A DNA stretch of 64,000 nt from Pleurotus ostreatus/Saccharomyces cerevisiae fusant (lineage: Eukaryota; Opisthokonta), in the NCBI GenBank assembly GCA_024196135.1, contig JAMQCK010000034.1, forward strand, positions 62,001 through 126,000. Direction: 5' to 3'. A program made the position numbers and the translations under genes. Position 1 is the stretch's first letter, and each line of letters opens with the position of its first letter. Positions 33,346 to 46,950 of the stretch are shown piece by piece. The notes below the pieces were generated by a model. The model saw only the letters and a program-made list of their open reading frames with translations. It did no database searches and was not told the DNA's origin.

Positions 33346-33797
33346 CTTGCTAGTCGGTCTCGCCCAGACTTCGTTCAGGGGACGCGATATAGATCGCGTG
33401 TCGATCGGGAGAGGTGGTGGTTCGTGCGAAGTGTGACTCGAGTCATCGTGCGCGCCCCGAAGGGGATACCGGTTTCCCTCCGCATGCCGATTTCCCCGTT
33501 TTGGGATTCCCTTTGTTAAACGCGCCCTCAAGTTCTTGGCGAGATCCAGACATCTGCGCCACAGTAGATTCAGCACTAATCGAGTCCCGAACTAATCCTC
33601 GAGGCATTGACGAGGCCATGGAAGCCATATCGCTCTGATAGAACATGAGTAGTATATATAGTAAATCGACAGGTGGATATGTAGTCCTGACTGAAAGGTA
33701 TCGCGATGAAATGCCAAGATACAGTCAATAAAAGTGGTGCAAGCAAGAAGAATACAGGCACTCGCTCGTGTCCTCGCGTATGTACAGGTATAGTCCA
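33346..33797. other. Intergenic between GCD7 and the Csm1-like gene
   Basis: About 450 bases between two minus-strand genes. It contains open frames that continue upstream of GCD7 but no accepted exon. Confidence 0.35.
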
Positions 33798-35485
33798 CTA
33801 GCTTTCTTCCATGGACTGATCCTGGTCCTCCTCCTCGCTAGGCTCCAAGTACTCCTTGAACTTCGTTTGCAGCGTATGCAAGAATAACGGCAACTGGTCG
33901 CGCTGGAAGGTGAAGACATTGTTCAGGAAGTCTAACCGCTGGACGAAGTCCTCTTTCTCCTTCTCGAGATTGATAGGCGTGTACTGCACCGCCGGAAGGA
34001 GCTGATCGCGAGATTTGATCTCGTTACCCTCTTCGCCGGCTGCAACGTTATACGTGAGGCGGAGGACAAATTCGAGTGCTGCACAAGATAGATGTCAGCC
34101 TTATAGTACCCCAATACGCCAATTCATACCTCGGACTTGCGAGCCGGCCTGCTCGTCGGTGGCTGCGTGTGTGTAGACACAATGCAGGTCGTACTCGGGC
34201 TCGGTCAAGTACTGCGGCGGCTGCGGCTTGACGTTGGGTATAATGATGTTCGTCAGGTCTTCGTAGAAGCTGAGCACCACGGCAGGCTTAGGATCGTCGA
34301 TTTGGCCTTTCGCGGCCGCATTTCGCTGGACCGACGGAGGAGCATTCCGGCCACCCTGTTTACTCTGCTCCCGCTCCATCTTCAGTTCGAACTGGAATTC
34401 CTTCACTGTGTGCCGCTCTTTGTTAGCCTTGTTCACTTCGCCGCCACATGGCACACGCACCCTGTTGCTCCAGCTCCGCTATTCGAGCGTCGCGTTGCTT
34501 CACCAGGTCCTCCTTTTCCTTGATGGTCTCCCGCGCCTTCTCAAGATCTTTCTTTAGCACGTCCTGCTCCTTCTCTGCCGCGTCGCGCGTCAAGAGGCCC
34601 AATATCGAGGAAGCGCCTTTCGTCTGCAACAGCGAAGAGTGCCCGATCTGTGTCTGCATCTTCCCAATGATTTGTTGCTGAGCTATACGGGCCATTGTCA
34701 GCCTCCTTCCACGCGTACCACGCAAAATGGGCAGCATACCCTCGATCCGCGCGTCGTGCACCTTCTGACGATCCTGCTGTAGTTGTTCTTCGCGTTTGCG
34801 CTGCTCTGTGAGGGTATGCACTTGCTGCTCTAATTGCTGATTGTGCTCCTCCATCTTGCTGGACGTCAGCATGCATATCTGCACAATAGGCGCCCAAGAC
34901 GCACCGCAGCCAGCCGTTTCCTCAACCCCTCCTCCGTCTTCGATCGAGCGGAGGGTTTCTTCTTCTTCGCCCCAACCGGCGAAACGACCTTCTTCTCCTC
35001 CGCTTCGTCCTCCTCTTCCTCTTCTTCTTGCGCCGCTGCAGCCGCCTCCTCCCCGTCTACCTCCATCGCGTCCTCTCGTGCCTTCCCCTTCCCCTTCACC
35101 GCCTTACTCGCCGGCCCCGGCTTCTCCGCCTTCGTCGCCGGCTTCGCTTTCCCCTTCCCCTTCGTCACCTTCCCATTCGGCTTCGCACGCTCCTCCTGCT
35201 CTGGCGGCGCAGGCGGGTCGATCTCCTCGATCTCAGAGTCCGAGTGCGATGCCGGAGCAGGCGCGCCGCGTTTCCGCTTCGCAGGCGGCGGTGCGGGCTT
35301 GCTATTCGACGGCGGTTTGATGGATGAGGTGCCCGCCTTGCTTGTCGATGCGCCCTTCTTCCCCGCCTTCGCCTTGGTGGCGGGGCGCTTCGGGTCGGTA
35401 GCTACGAATGCTGGATCTGTTATTGTAGCAACATAGATCAGCAGCGCCTGGACACACCGATCTCGTCAGACTCAGAGCCGGACAT
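33798..35485 (-). CDS. Csm1/Pcs1-like monopolin (chromosome segregation) protein
   Basis: Five exons (35485-35458, 35416-34905, 34854-34461, 34405-34130, 34078-33798) give 496 residues. Residues ~1-180 are Lys/Pro/Ala-rich with an acidic Glu run. Residues ~185-340 form a long coiled coil (EEHNQQLEQQVHTLTEQRKR and DVLKKDLEKARETIKEKEDL). The C-terminus is a compact domain: VVLSFYEDLTNIIIPNVKPQ, YDLHCVYTHAATDEQAGSQV, LEFVLRLTYN and FQRDQLPLFLHTLQTKFKEY. A coiled coil followed by this globular end is the layout of yeast Csm1 and fission-yeast Pcs1, which clamp kinetochores or microtubule sites and bind rDNA silencing factors. Assignment rests on the C-terminal domain pattern. Confidence 0.75.
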
Positions 35486-36159
35486 GACGGCACGCGACTT
35501 GACGCGTCGGGAAAAGGGGCAGACGCGTTTACCTGTGTTTGGTCGATCATCCAACACTTCCGGACCGTAATTTACCGGAGCATGCTTGGAGCTATCCCCA
35601 AGAGGAAGGATTTGTGCCCTTCCGGAAGCAAAGCTAGATGGATGGCGAACTTCGGAACCAATCCGAGTCCCGTTTCGGTTGCCCCCATGAAAGGTACCGT
35701 AGCGAGCTGCTATTGAGGTTCAACGCTCATCAAGAGCATGCTGGATCTCGGACTTGTGGCACCTTCCCATCCTCACGACCTCCGACCAGGCTAAATAAAA
35801 CGTCACTAACATTCATAGCAGGCAACTCAACTCGTACATAAATTATACCTGTACAAGGAGCGGTGTAGTAGGTAGCTTAGCTACTGGACATGTACATTCC
35901 GAGTCAACGAAGAAGGGATACAGGGCACGGAACCCGCAAGCGGGGCCGCGCTGGATAGTACAGGATGTGAGGGGTAGGATAGTATATAAAGTGTCGTTGC
36001 ATTCGAGTCGAGCTCGATTGGTATCGGAAGGAAGAGCAGAAGAGAGGCGAGGGGTAAAAATACAGTAGTGTGTTGTAGTGCGATGGAACCAGCTCGAACA
36101 GATCGTGAGTGAAGAGACGAGAAATCGGACGAGGAGCAGAGAATAAATAGTTGAGAGTC
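35486..36159. other. Intergenic between Csm1-like and arrestin genes
   Basis: About 670 bases, both neighbours minus-strand: upstream region of the Csm1-like gene and 3' flank of the arrestin gene. No gene supported. Confidence 0.4.
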
Positions 36160-38030
36160 CTATGAGAGCAACGGCGAGTGTTCGTCCGTGTCGTCAAAGT
36201 CGTTCGGGTGGTCGTAAGTCGTCTTGTCGGCGGTCGAGAGCGGCGCCTTCGAGGAGCCCTCGCCAAGGTCCACGAGCGGCTTGGGCGGCGCGATGGCGAT
36301 CTCGGCTGCTGCGACTGCGGCTTCCTCGGCGGCGTTGGGGCCGTCGTAGTCGGGCAGCTCTGAGGAAGAGGGCGTTTCGGCGGGCGCATAGCGCGGTAGG
36401 TAGTCCGAGTAGTCGACCTTCTGGTTCCCGGCCGCGTCGTACAGGTTGGAGTACGCAGGGAGCGCGCTCGATGCTGCATAAGGGGCAGACGCCGTGAGGG
36501 AGGGCGGCTCAATTGCGGACGTCGACGCCGCGAGCACAACGTGCGCCGCCGGGGCCGCAGACGGCGGCGGCGCGCGGCTGAAGCGCAGCGGCACGTCGAA
36601 CTTGAGCACCGCGCGCGCCTGCTCGCCGTTGTCGAGCTCGTACGCTACCGTCACCGCGAGCTTCAGCGCGTGCCCAATGGTAAACAGCGGTGACGTGACC
36701 GTCGATTTGAGCACCTTGCGCCCAGCCCACTTGTCGTCCGGCGTGTGTGCCTGCGCGCGCATGTACGGGATCGACGCCTGTAGCGTGTACCACGTCTGCG
36801 AGGACTGCTCCGCGTCGCGGGCGAAGCAGCGGTTGTTCTCGCCGAGGCGCTGCTCACTAGGCGTATGCGGGTGCAGCAGCGAGAACCTGCGCATGAGAAC
36901 GTCGCCCTCGTTGGCCTCAGGGACGAACATGCCCAGATCAGCCGCGTCAGGGTGTCCGTCAAGCAGAGGCAGTTGCGGCGGCTGCATGTCTTCCGACGGC
37001 AGTGGGAACCGTTCCTCGTAAAGATGGCTTGCGTGCGCTCTGATGATGTCTGTCAGCACGGAGACAGCGGCTAAGACTAGCGAGCACCGCACCTGAACGT
37101 CTCGGACTGCTCGACAACAACGCTGAATGATGGAATCTGCAGCCTCTTGCACTGCTCGCGGTCGAGTCCCTTCGTGCGCAGGCGTAGAGTCGCATTCAAC
37201 GTCTCCTCCTCCACATCAACAAACTCGGGGACGGAGACTAGTGTCTGGATAGCCTTGATGATGTCCCCCGGTACTGCGAGGGCGCTGCCCTGCTCACACT
37301 GCGGTGTGGGCACAACGTAGGTGGCAGTACTCCGCTCGCTAGCCGCCGCTTGCTCATTCGCGTAACACCGGAGACTCGGGTGCTTGCCGAAGCGACGAAT
37401 GGTGATTTGACGAAGGCAGGCGGCGCTGCGCGTACGTGTGAAGAATGGGACGCACAATGACGTCCACGAGCTCGAGGGCCCGGAGTTGCCGAACTGCGCT
37501 GCGGCGTGCAGGACGTAGCGCGTGCCGAAGCCTCTGCGCAAGTACGTGGACTCGGGAAGCCAGCCGGCGACGGGTATGTTGAAGACGAAATCGTAGGAAC
37601 CTGAAGGACTATGATGAGCCGTAGTGCGGGCGTCAGAAGGTGTGCGGACGTACATGGGCTATCGGAGCCATCAGAGCTATCGTGCTCATCATTCGTTAGG
37701 TGTATGGGTTCATTGGGGACAAGTTGGCGTGAGGTCGTGCATAAGCGGACAGAGCGATAGCCGTGCGTTGGCGTGAGGGTCTCAGATTGGCCCTCGAAGG
37801 TGACGACGAGGGACTGAAGCGTGATTTGTCGAGGCTGATGGCGCTCGAAGAAGTACGAGGAGGAGGTAGGTGTTATGCGGACGACGCCGGACACGGTGTA
37901 GGCAGAGCTGTCGCCAGAAAGAGATCAGCGACCTGAACGCGTGCAACGACGAGGATACGCACTTTGTGTCGGGCGGTCCATACATGTGGATCGTCTCTGA
38001 ATGCGGGATGATCTCGACGTTGGCCACCAT
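36160..38030 (-). CDS. Alpha-arrestin-like ubiquitin-ligase adaptor
   Basis: Four exons (38030-37963, 37907-37654, 37600-37093, 37039-36160) encode 569 residues. The start (MVANVEIIPHSETIHMYGPP) runs into an arrestin-N beta-sandwich: SAYTVSGVVRITPTSSSYFF, LQSLVVTFEGQSE, YDFVFNIPVAGWLPEST. An arrestin-C-like half follows (WYTLQASIPYMRA, SPLFTIGHALKLAVTVAYEL). The disordered tail has two candidate PY-type sites, LPAYSNLYD and LPDYDG, which in yeast arrestin-related trafficking adaptors recruit the HECT ligase Rsp5 to membrane transporters. The role in nutrient-regulated endocytosis is inferred from the family; the cargo is unknown. Closest general type is the Ldb19/Rod-like group. Confidence 0.85.
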
Positions 38031-38803
38031 GGTGGGCAGTGAGGATGGGGAGGATGGGGAGAGAGAGGAGAAAGGCAGGCTATACAAGCAGATCTGATTG
38101 AGCGGCGATTGATATAAGTACACGAGTATAAAGGGGGGCTGGATTAGGAAGGGGGCGGGGGAGTGACGGTGCGGGAGAAGCCCGGTTCGCGCCGGAGTTT
38201 ATTATGTAGAGGGCCCACGCGAACAAAAGGGCGTGGCGGTACACGCCATCTGACCGCCGCCCGTCATATCCGGAAACAAAAGGCCAGCTTGTTTTAGCCT
38301 GTTGTCTGACGTATGAAGATCACATCAGCAGCGCCCATTGTCCCCGCCTTGCCCTTTTTGGACGACATCACCAAATTCGTCTATTGTCCTCCGCCGCGTG
38401 CCTGCCTCCGTCGCTATTGTCCTCTGCAACGGGGCAAACAGCATGCAAATCAGCGCCTGGCCGCGCGAAGCTCGTGGCCTCTCGAGCGACTCGGCAGTCG
38501 GCTCGATCGCGTAAAGTTCGACCTCCCGCTCGAACCGGGACGTACAAGGAGCATAGGGCAAGGTACAACCTGGTAGAACACCCGAGCGCTGATGTTAGTA
38601 GACTGACTAGGTGCCCCGACTACTCCGGCGCCCGCGCCTCTCGAGCCGCTCGCCGAGTTTGGCCGCTCGGTCATTCAGCTCGGGATCATCCGCGCTGCGC
38701 TGATTACGAGTCTGGCTATAGCCTTGTCACCAAACGAGGTCTCAAGCGTACAAGAACTATGGATACAAGTACACTACGCCCGACATACACACGGTCAGAC
38801 TCA
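38031..38803. other. Intergenic, no gene supported
   Basis: About 770 bases between the arrestin start and the flavoprotein 3' end. Open frames up to 175 codons lack any recognised domain. Confidence 0.4.
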
Positions 38804-41071
38804 TCACACAGAAGCAGGCAAAGCAGGTCCAGGCTGCGAAGCTCCCCACTTCTCCTCGTAAAGCTTGTCCGCCAAGTCTTGCGCAAATCCGCACATCGTC
38901 AGAGTCGCTGAACAAGAGTCAGTGAAGCGTCCTGCACACCAAACCAGCCCACTCACGATTCCAGGAGCCCGACGTCGGGAAGATGGCGCCGCCAGTCACA
39001 TACACATTCGTACACTGGCGCGGGCGGTACTGGCTGTCGACCGACGCGTGCGGGTCGTTCTCGAGGTCGTCGCTCATGTAGAGCGTCGACGTCTCGTGCA
39101 CCAGCCCGGGAACGCGGACCATCTCCGCGGGCGGGCGCTCCTGCTTCCAGCCCGCGCCAGCGAGGACGTACCTCCGGTCGTGCTGGTGGTTGATGGAAAC
39201 CTTGTCTTCCTTCGCATCGTGCCAATACTCAATCTGGCCGTCCTTGCCGCCTGCCATGATGGAGATCGCCTTGTACCTGTTAAGGGTGGGAGTTAGCTAT
39301 AGCGCAGTAGGGCAAGAAGCAAAGGACTCACGTCGCCTCCTCCATAACCTCGGTGATCGAGTCGGTGTTGCGGTTGGGAAGGACCTGCAAGCGTACGTTC
39401 GTCGTCACATCCGGGTTCGCAGGATTGTGCTTCATCCACGACTCCGCGTTCTTCTCGTCCAGTTCGCCAAGCGTCGCGCACACTGAGGTGATGCATCAGG
39501 TGTGTCTGACAACATGTAGGAAACGTGATGCGTACCCAGAATGATATGCCCCTCTGACCCCGTGAGCTGCTCCGCCGTCGCTGCCGCCGCGTAGTCGGGG
39601 CACAGACGCGCTGCATCCTCCGCGTCCTCGCCATCGGGGCTCGGCGAGTGGATGGCGGTGATCTGTATATGGTACTGCAGCTTCGTCTCTTCATCCGTGC
39701 CAGCCAGATACGACGCGGCAATCTCCAGATGATCCTGCAGCGCAACCTTCGTCCCAAGCAAGCCGACAGGGAACCGCGCAGTGATATGCGAGATGAAGTG
39801 CCCTCCAACGCGCGAGCCCGCGCGCCCCTGCAGACGATCCCCAATCGAGTTCATCAGGATCGTCGTCGTCGGGAACGCCCCCGCCGCCAAAATGATATTC
39901 GTCGCCCGCTTCGGAAAGCACAGCGCGCCGCGCGACGTGTGCAGCACGACCGGGCGGTTGTTCGCGTCCTCCGGGTCCAACTCGAACCGTTCCACGACCG
40001 TGTCCGTAGCGATCATCAGCGGGTGGCCCTTTCCCTCCTTCGCGAGCTGCCGCTGGCGCTCGTAGATCTTGAGCAGCGGGCCCGGCGTCGAAAACTTGTC
40101 GAAGGCAATCGCGTTCTTGACCGCGGTCTTGCGCCCCACGGCGAGCGGCGCGTGGTTCGTCATGGACGCGGAGGGGATGTGCGCGAGGTTCGCGTCGAGG
40201 CGGCGCTGAATCTCGGCTTGGAGGTCCTGGCCGAAGCAGGGGTCGGAGATCTCGTTCGCGCGCTTGACGTGGAGGAGGTCCTCGCAGCGCTCCCAGAAGC
40301 CGGGGGTGGAGGCCGTGTCCTTCAGGGACTGGGGGAACTCGCGCATGAGGTCGATCCCCTTGTCCTCGCGGAGGGGGCGCGGGCACCAGGCAGACCAGAA
40401 CATGCTGCGTCCGCCGAAGAAGGGGCAAGAGCCGTGCATAAACTGATGTAAGACAAGGTCAGCAAGCGATATAAGCAGAGATGTGGAGGCCGCTTGCCTT
40501 CGCAGGACTCTCAACAGTCTTCGAGGTAAGCTGCCAAGGGAACGTCTCGGAGGGCCCTCCAAGCATGAGCTTGAAGGGCAAGGGCATGTTCTAACATAGA
40601 GTCAGTATACAAGCGAGCGTTCTGATATCGTAGATCCCACCTGGAAGTGCTCGGACAGCCAGAAACCTGTTCACATGATTATCAGCGCGATCCACAGACG
40701 GAAAGTACGACCGCGCTACCTCCACGCTCAAGGATGAGAATCTTGCGGTGGGGGTCCTGCTTGAGCGCCGCATCGACGTACGCCAGCGCACAGAAGCCGC
40801 TCCCAACCACGATATCGTCGAACTCGCCATGGTCCACAATGTTCGCCCAAGTCGTATCGTCGACGAAGTAGTGCTTCGCAGTAGCGTGCGCGGGCGTCGG
40901 CGACTGCGCGCTGGGGCGTGGGTACCCCCACTGGTTCGTGGCGTCCTTCGGCGCGATGGAGGAGGGCAGGATGGGGACCTTGCCCGTGCGATAGTGGAAG
41001 GAGGGCTGAGACGGCTCGGGGAGCTTGAGATAGTCCTCGAGACCTAAGTTGGCGTCGACGAAGCCGTTCAT
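38804..41071 (-). CDS. GMC-like FAD oxidoreductase of uncertain subfamily
   Basis: Seven exons (41071-40720, 40666-40641, 40590-40498, 40442-39536, 39482-39332, 39276-38957, 38907-38804) give 650 residues. About 85 leading residues have no signal peptide. The Rossmann dinucleotide site is FDDIVVGSGFCALAYVDAAL, GxGxxA instead of the usual GxGxxG, followed by KILILERG. HGSCPFFGGRSMFWSAWCPR and CFPKRATNIILAAGAFPTTT match the FAD-binding part of GMC oxidases, and the end NVYVTGGAIFPTSGSWNPTL is the GMC C-terminal signature with an Asn but no clear His pair. One intron (40443-40497) starts with GC instead of GT. Substrate unknown; an intracellular location is suggested by the missing signal. Confidence 0.85.
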
Positions 41072-42142
41072 GGTGCAGGTGATGGAATGAGCTATGTTGA
41101 CCAGGTGCGAGGAGCCTGAGATGACACTCTTTCAGAACTCGGTTTATGTACGAACACGACCGTCGCCTGGATGGCTCGAGTTCAGGTACAAGCAAGGGGT
41201 GTTTGAGTTGAGCAGAGTATCTTTGAGCTGTCCATCTCGAGAATGTCAATGCGCAACCGAAAGAGTTCCTCGAGACAGTGCAGCTAGTCTCCGCCAAAAC
41301 GGAATTTTTGAGGGCCGACGTCGTAAAAGCTCTGAGCGGAGAGATTTCCTTCGCTTCCCCTAGAGATGATGTCTAAGGGCGGCGCTCTGAGCTGACGGGC
41401 GGTGACAGCTTGCCGTTGACGACGGTTGTACATAAACGACTGCGAACTCACCCAGGCTCCTTACGGTGTATCCGGCAACTGCCGGACCCCTCAATTGGGC
41501 AATTTATCTGAGCCATCTCTCTTTTCCTGACGTTCATGTGCATGGCGGAAGGAGGCCCCATCATATCTTTCCGATTTTCTGACTTCACTGTGCGCAACCG
41601 AATACTCGTCAAGTGACCGTCTCTGCGATGCATGTCCTCGAAGCTATCTCTCGACTAGCGTCGGACGCCGCTGCCAGTGAACGCATGGTTACTCTAATGG
41701 TTCAAATTGCTCCTCAATCGCAAGGAATCCTCATAGAAGTTGAGGAGAGAGCTTCCATACCACTGACAGCAGATGAGAACTCTTCTGCATGACGACAGCT
41801 GCGTCCCGAGACCAGATCGCCTCTGCTTCCTGACAGTCGCTTTCGACACGTCTTGCCCTCGCTTAGGCTGGCAGGTGGCGCTTGACAACAAAGCTGTCAT
41901 CGCGAGCGCCGCCATTAACAGCTATCCTGCAGATAGTGCAGGCACTCTCGCGTCCCGTCGCGAGAGCGCGACGTCGGTCCTCGTAATGCCCGCTTTCCAT
42001 TCGCCCTGTCGGCACGCGCTCCGAGCTTCAACACGTCTCGAGATACCAGTTCTTGTACGTGGGTGACACTGCTCATCCGCTCGACTATACTGTCTCGGGG
42101 CCTTTATCACGGCCTCCAAACGACCCTCTCCTTCGCTTCTCA
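41072..42142. other. Divergent intergenic, 1.07 kb
   Basis: Region between divergent flavoprotein and aldo/keto reductase genes. No open frame has credible coding support, and no TATA box was clearly seen. It should hold both promoters. Confidence 0.4.
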
Positions 42143-43415
42143 ATGTCTATCCCTACAGAACCACCGTCCCCACTCGGCGTCTACCGCGTGTTGTCTCCCA
42201 ATGCCGGCCTGCGCATCTCACCTCTCCAGCTCGGAGGTATGATCGTCAGGGACAAAACTAGTGGCGAGAGCTCGCCTCCCCTCACCCAGCAGAAGGCATT
42301 TGACGCCCTCGACGCCTTCTATAAGTTAGGCGGCAACGTGGTTGATACGGCAAATCTCCCGTGAGTACGGACACCGGTGCATATATGTATCTCCTACCTC
42401 GCTGACTGCCATGTCTTCTATCAGTGGGTCAGAATTTACAGAGGAGATTGTGGGCGAATGGATGGAAGCACGAGGCAATCGGGACGAGATGGTCGTTTCG
42501 ACCAAGGTGCGTTGAATGCGATACTGCCATTCCTCGCTCGCTACACCGCTGGTCCTCTGCTGACCCCCTCACAGTACACAGGCAACCTCAAGAGCGGCCA
42601 GCAAGCGAGCGTATACACCAACTTCGCCGGCAACAACGCCAAGTCCCTCAAGCTCAGCATCGACTCCAGCCTCAAGCGTCTGCGCACGCACTACATCGAC
42701 ATCCTCTACGTGCACTGGTGGGACTACCGCACGAGCATCCGCGAAGTCATGGACCACCTCCACGCGCTCGTTGTCGCGGGGAAGGTGCTCTACCTCGCCA
42801 TAGCGGACACGCCGGCGTGGGTTGTGTCCGCTGCGAACGAGTACGCGCGGATGGCGAACAAGACCCAGTTTTGCATGTACCAGGGTGGGTGGAGCGTGCT
42901 CGACCGCGCCTTCGAGCGCGACATCATCCCCATGGCCAGGCAGTACGGCATGGCGGTCGCGCCGTGGAATGTCTTCGCGAATGGCATTATTCGCAATGAT
43001 TTTGATACGTCGAAGGATGACGAGGATAAGGAGGTGCTGAAGGCCTTGCGGAAGGTCGCGGACGAACTCCATGCCGAAAGCATTCGCAGCGTCGCCATCG
43101 CGTATCTCTTGCAGAAGACGGCCTACGTCTTCCCGACCGTTAGCGGCCTTGACGTCGATGCCTTCGGCGAATACCTCACCGCGCTGAAGATCTCGCTCAC
43201 TGAACAGCAGTTTGAGCTCATCGAGAAGGCGAAGAAATTTGACCCTGGGTTTCCTCATTCGACTATCGTGAGTCCCCGCTTTCTTCAGCGCTGGCATCCG
43301 CTTGCTCATGTGTATACATCAGGGTGACGGTGACAAAAACAATGGACTCCTGGCTGATATCAGCTTTGGAGCGGAGGATCGTTGGCCGGTTCAAAAATCG
43401 ATCGTGGCGGCTTGA
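42143..43415 (+). CDS. Aldo/keto reductase, aryl-alcohol dehydrogenase type
   Basis: NADPH-dependent aldehyde reductase of the AAD group common in lignin-degrading fungi. Four exons (42143-42360, 42425-42506, 42575-43267, 43323-43415) encode 361 residues. Family features: GLRISPLQLGGM, the substrate/cofactor segment KLGGNVVDTAN (the motif Tyr follows in related enzymes), the Lys in MVVSTKYTG, the catalytic-region His in THYIDILYVHWWDYRTSIRE and QFCMYQGGWSVLDRAFERDI. The Tyr of the classic DxxxxYG site is not obvious: after NVVDTANLPGSEFTEE the usual Tyr-Gly is replaced by Leu-Pro-Gly, so catalytic competence is uncertain. The neighbouring divergent GMC-like flavoprotein could share regulation. 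Confidence 0.9.
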
Positions 43416-43571
43416 TTTGACGGGAATTTTCGTGCTGTAGCTGGAAGAGCTGTTATATCACGTCGCAGTATGGCATCCATCCGGGCAAGCCACGTTTGAC
43501 GGCCATTCCCATGAGCCTCGTGTCAATCGAAAGCATACAGATGTGCAAGGTGCAACGCAGAGTACACGCAG

Positions 43572-44776
43572 CTAAGCAAACACCTTGGAGACCGCCAACT
43601 CGTCCTCCCCGCGCTTGTGCGACTCCTTCCGGCGCGCCTGCTCCACCTCCGCGTCCTTGCGGTTGCGGTACTTGTCGCCCTTTTCCCTGCGAATCGCCGC
43701 TCTCACAGATGCCGGGGACACGAATTCTAGGGGAGAGGTGTCAGTAGGTGACAAGGGGAGGGACCGTAAGACAATATCAAAGAAGCGCAAGAACGTATAA
43801 CGCGACAATGCGAGCATGTATAGCACGCGAAGCATGGCCATGCGAGGCACAAAAGGCAGAGGGTGCTCACCTGGGTTGGAGAAGACTGTCGCTCCGCTGA
43901 AGGCACCCTCGAAGATACGAATCGGCGTCAACACGAACCGCGGGCCGATCTCAATGAGGGAGGTCTGTGGCGGGCCATTCGGTTGCAAGGGGTCCTTCTC
44001 GAGGATCTATATTGCAGCATGAGCCGGCGCCAATCTATGGACTTTGAGTCAGCTTACCTGGTAATTACGGAACCAGATCTTGTTATCGAGTAAGGAGAAG
44101 GTAAGGATGTGGTCGATGAACGGCTTCGCTTTCCGTGCGCCGGGAGGGACGCCGAATATCTGCAAAAGGGAGGGGCGTAAGCTCGGGACACGGCAGGCTA
44201 AGATACACTCGAGAGACGTACATGAGTAAACACTTCCTTCGTCAGCCGCCCCCATTCCGTATCGTCAAAGCCCTTGTCGAAGCTCAAGAGGCCGCGGCTG
44301 CCCTTCAAGCAGTTGCCCGTCATCTTCAGCTCGTCCATGGTGTGAATGTTTTGCACATGCATCTTGATGCTCGGCCCGTTGGGTGTCTTCGCGGCCCACA
44401 TGTAGAGGTCCTCGTGTCTCCGTGCCTCGAAGTAGAGGGTATTGTTGCAGTTGTTGAGATCGGCGAGTTCAGGGAGGAGCTGCAATTGTTGCTTCGAGTC
44501 CAGCTTCGAGTCTGGCAGGTGTCTTAGCATATGCACCTATTCCGAGGATCATGAGCACGTACCCTTCTTCACATGAGGCAAGAGGGTCTCCAAGTCGTTC
44601 ATAAGATGGCGCATACGATGGGTAACACCGCGCGAGGACAGCATCAATACTCGCTGCTTGTTCCTCTTCCTCGGCGGCGCAGCCTCGTCCACATCCATAG
44701 CATCATCTGCTTTGCGCTTCCCCTTCGAGTCTGCCTTTGCGGCGTTCGCCTTCTGGGCCTTCAACACGGAGGACAT
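43572..44776 (-). CDS. BRX1: Ribosome biogenesis protein Brx1
   Basis: Brix-domain protein needed for 60S subunit assembly in the nucleolus. Five exons (44776-44563, 44511-44222, 44159-44058, 44006-43871, 43726-43572) encode 298 residues. After a Lys-rich head with a DAMDVDE acidic stretch the Brix domain starts at VLMLSSRGVTHRMRHLMNDL. It continues with LPELADLNNCNNTLYFEARR, MHVQNIHTMDELKMTGNCLK, IFGVPPGARKAKPFIDHILT and LIEIGPRFVLTPIRIFEGAF; all are near-invariant in the family. The charged C-terminal tail (EKGDKYRNRKDAEVEQARRK) is also typical. The start is 166 bases from the divergent CHK1 start. Confidence 0.97.
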
Positions 44777-44942
44777 GGCAATGAATGATGTGGGGGAAGG
44801 TGCACGATCGCCCACCCAAGCGGGACGAAAAATGTGATCGGCGGGCCGGCGCTTAATCGTCACCGCCACGTGACGTGACAGACCGTACATGCATGAGTCA
44901 CGCTCGCGTCGCGTTTGTTCTCTCTTCACGCGTGTCGCCATC
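44777..44942. promoter_or_regulatory. Bidirectional promoter of BRX1 and CHK1
   Basis: Only 166 bases separate the two start codons, so both core promoters must overlap. It contains the palindrome CACGTGACGTGA near 44867-44882 (E-box and CRE-like cores); no TATA box. Confidence 0.5.
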
Positions 44943-46950
<2,008 letters not shown>

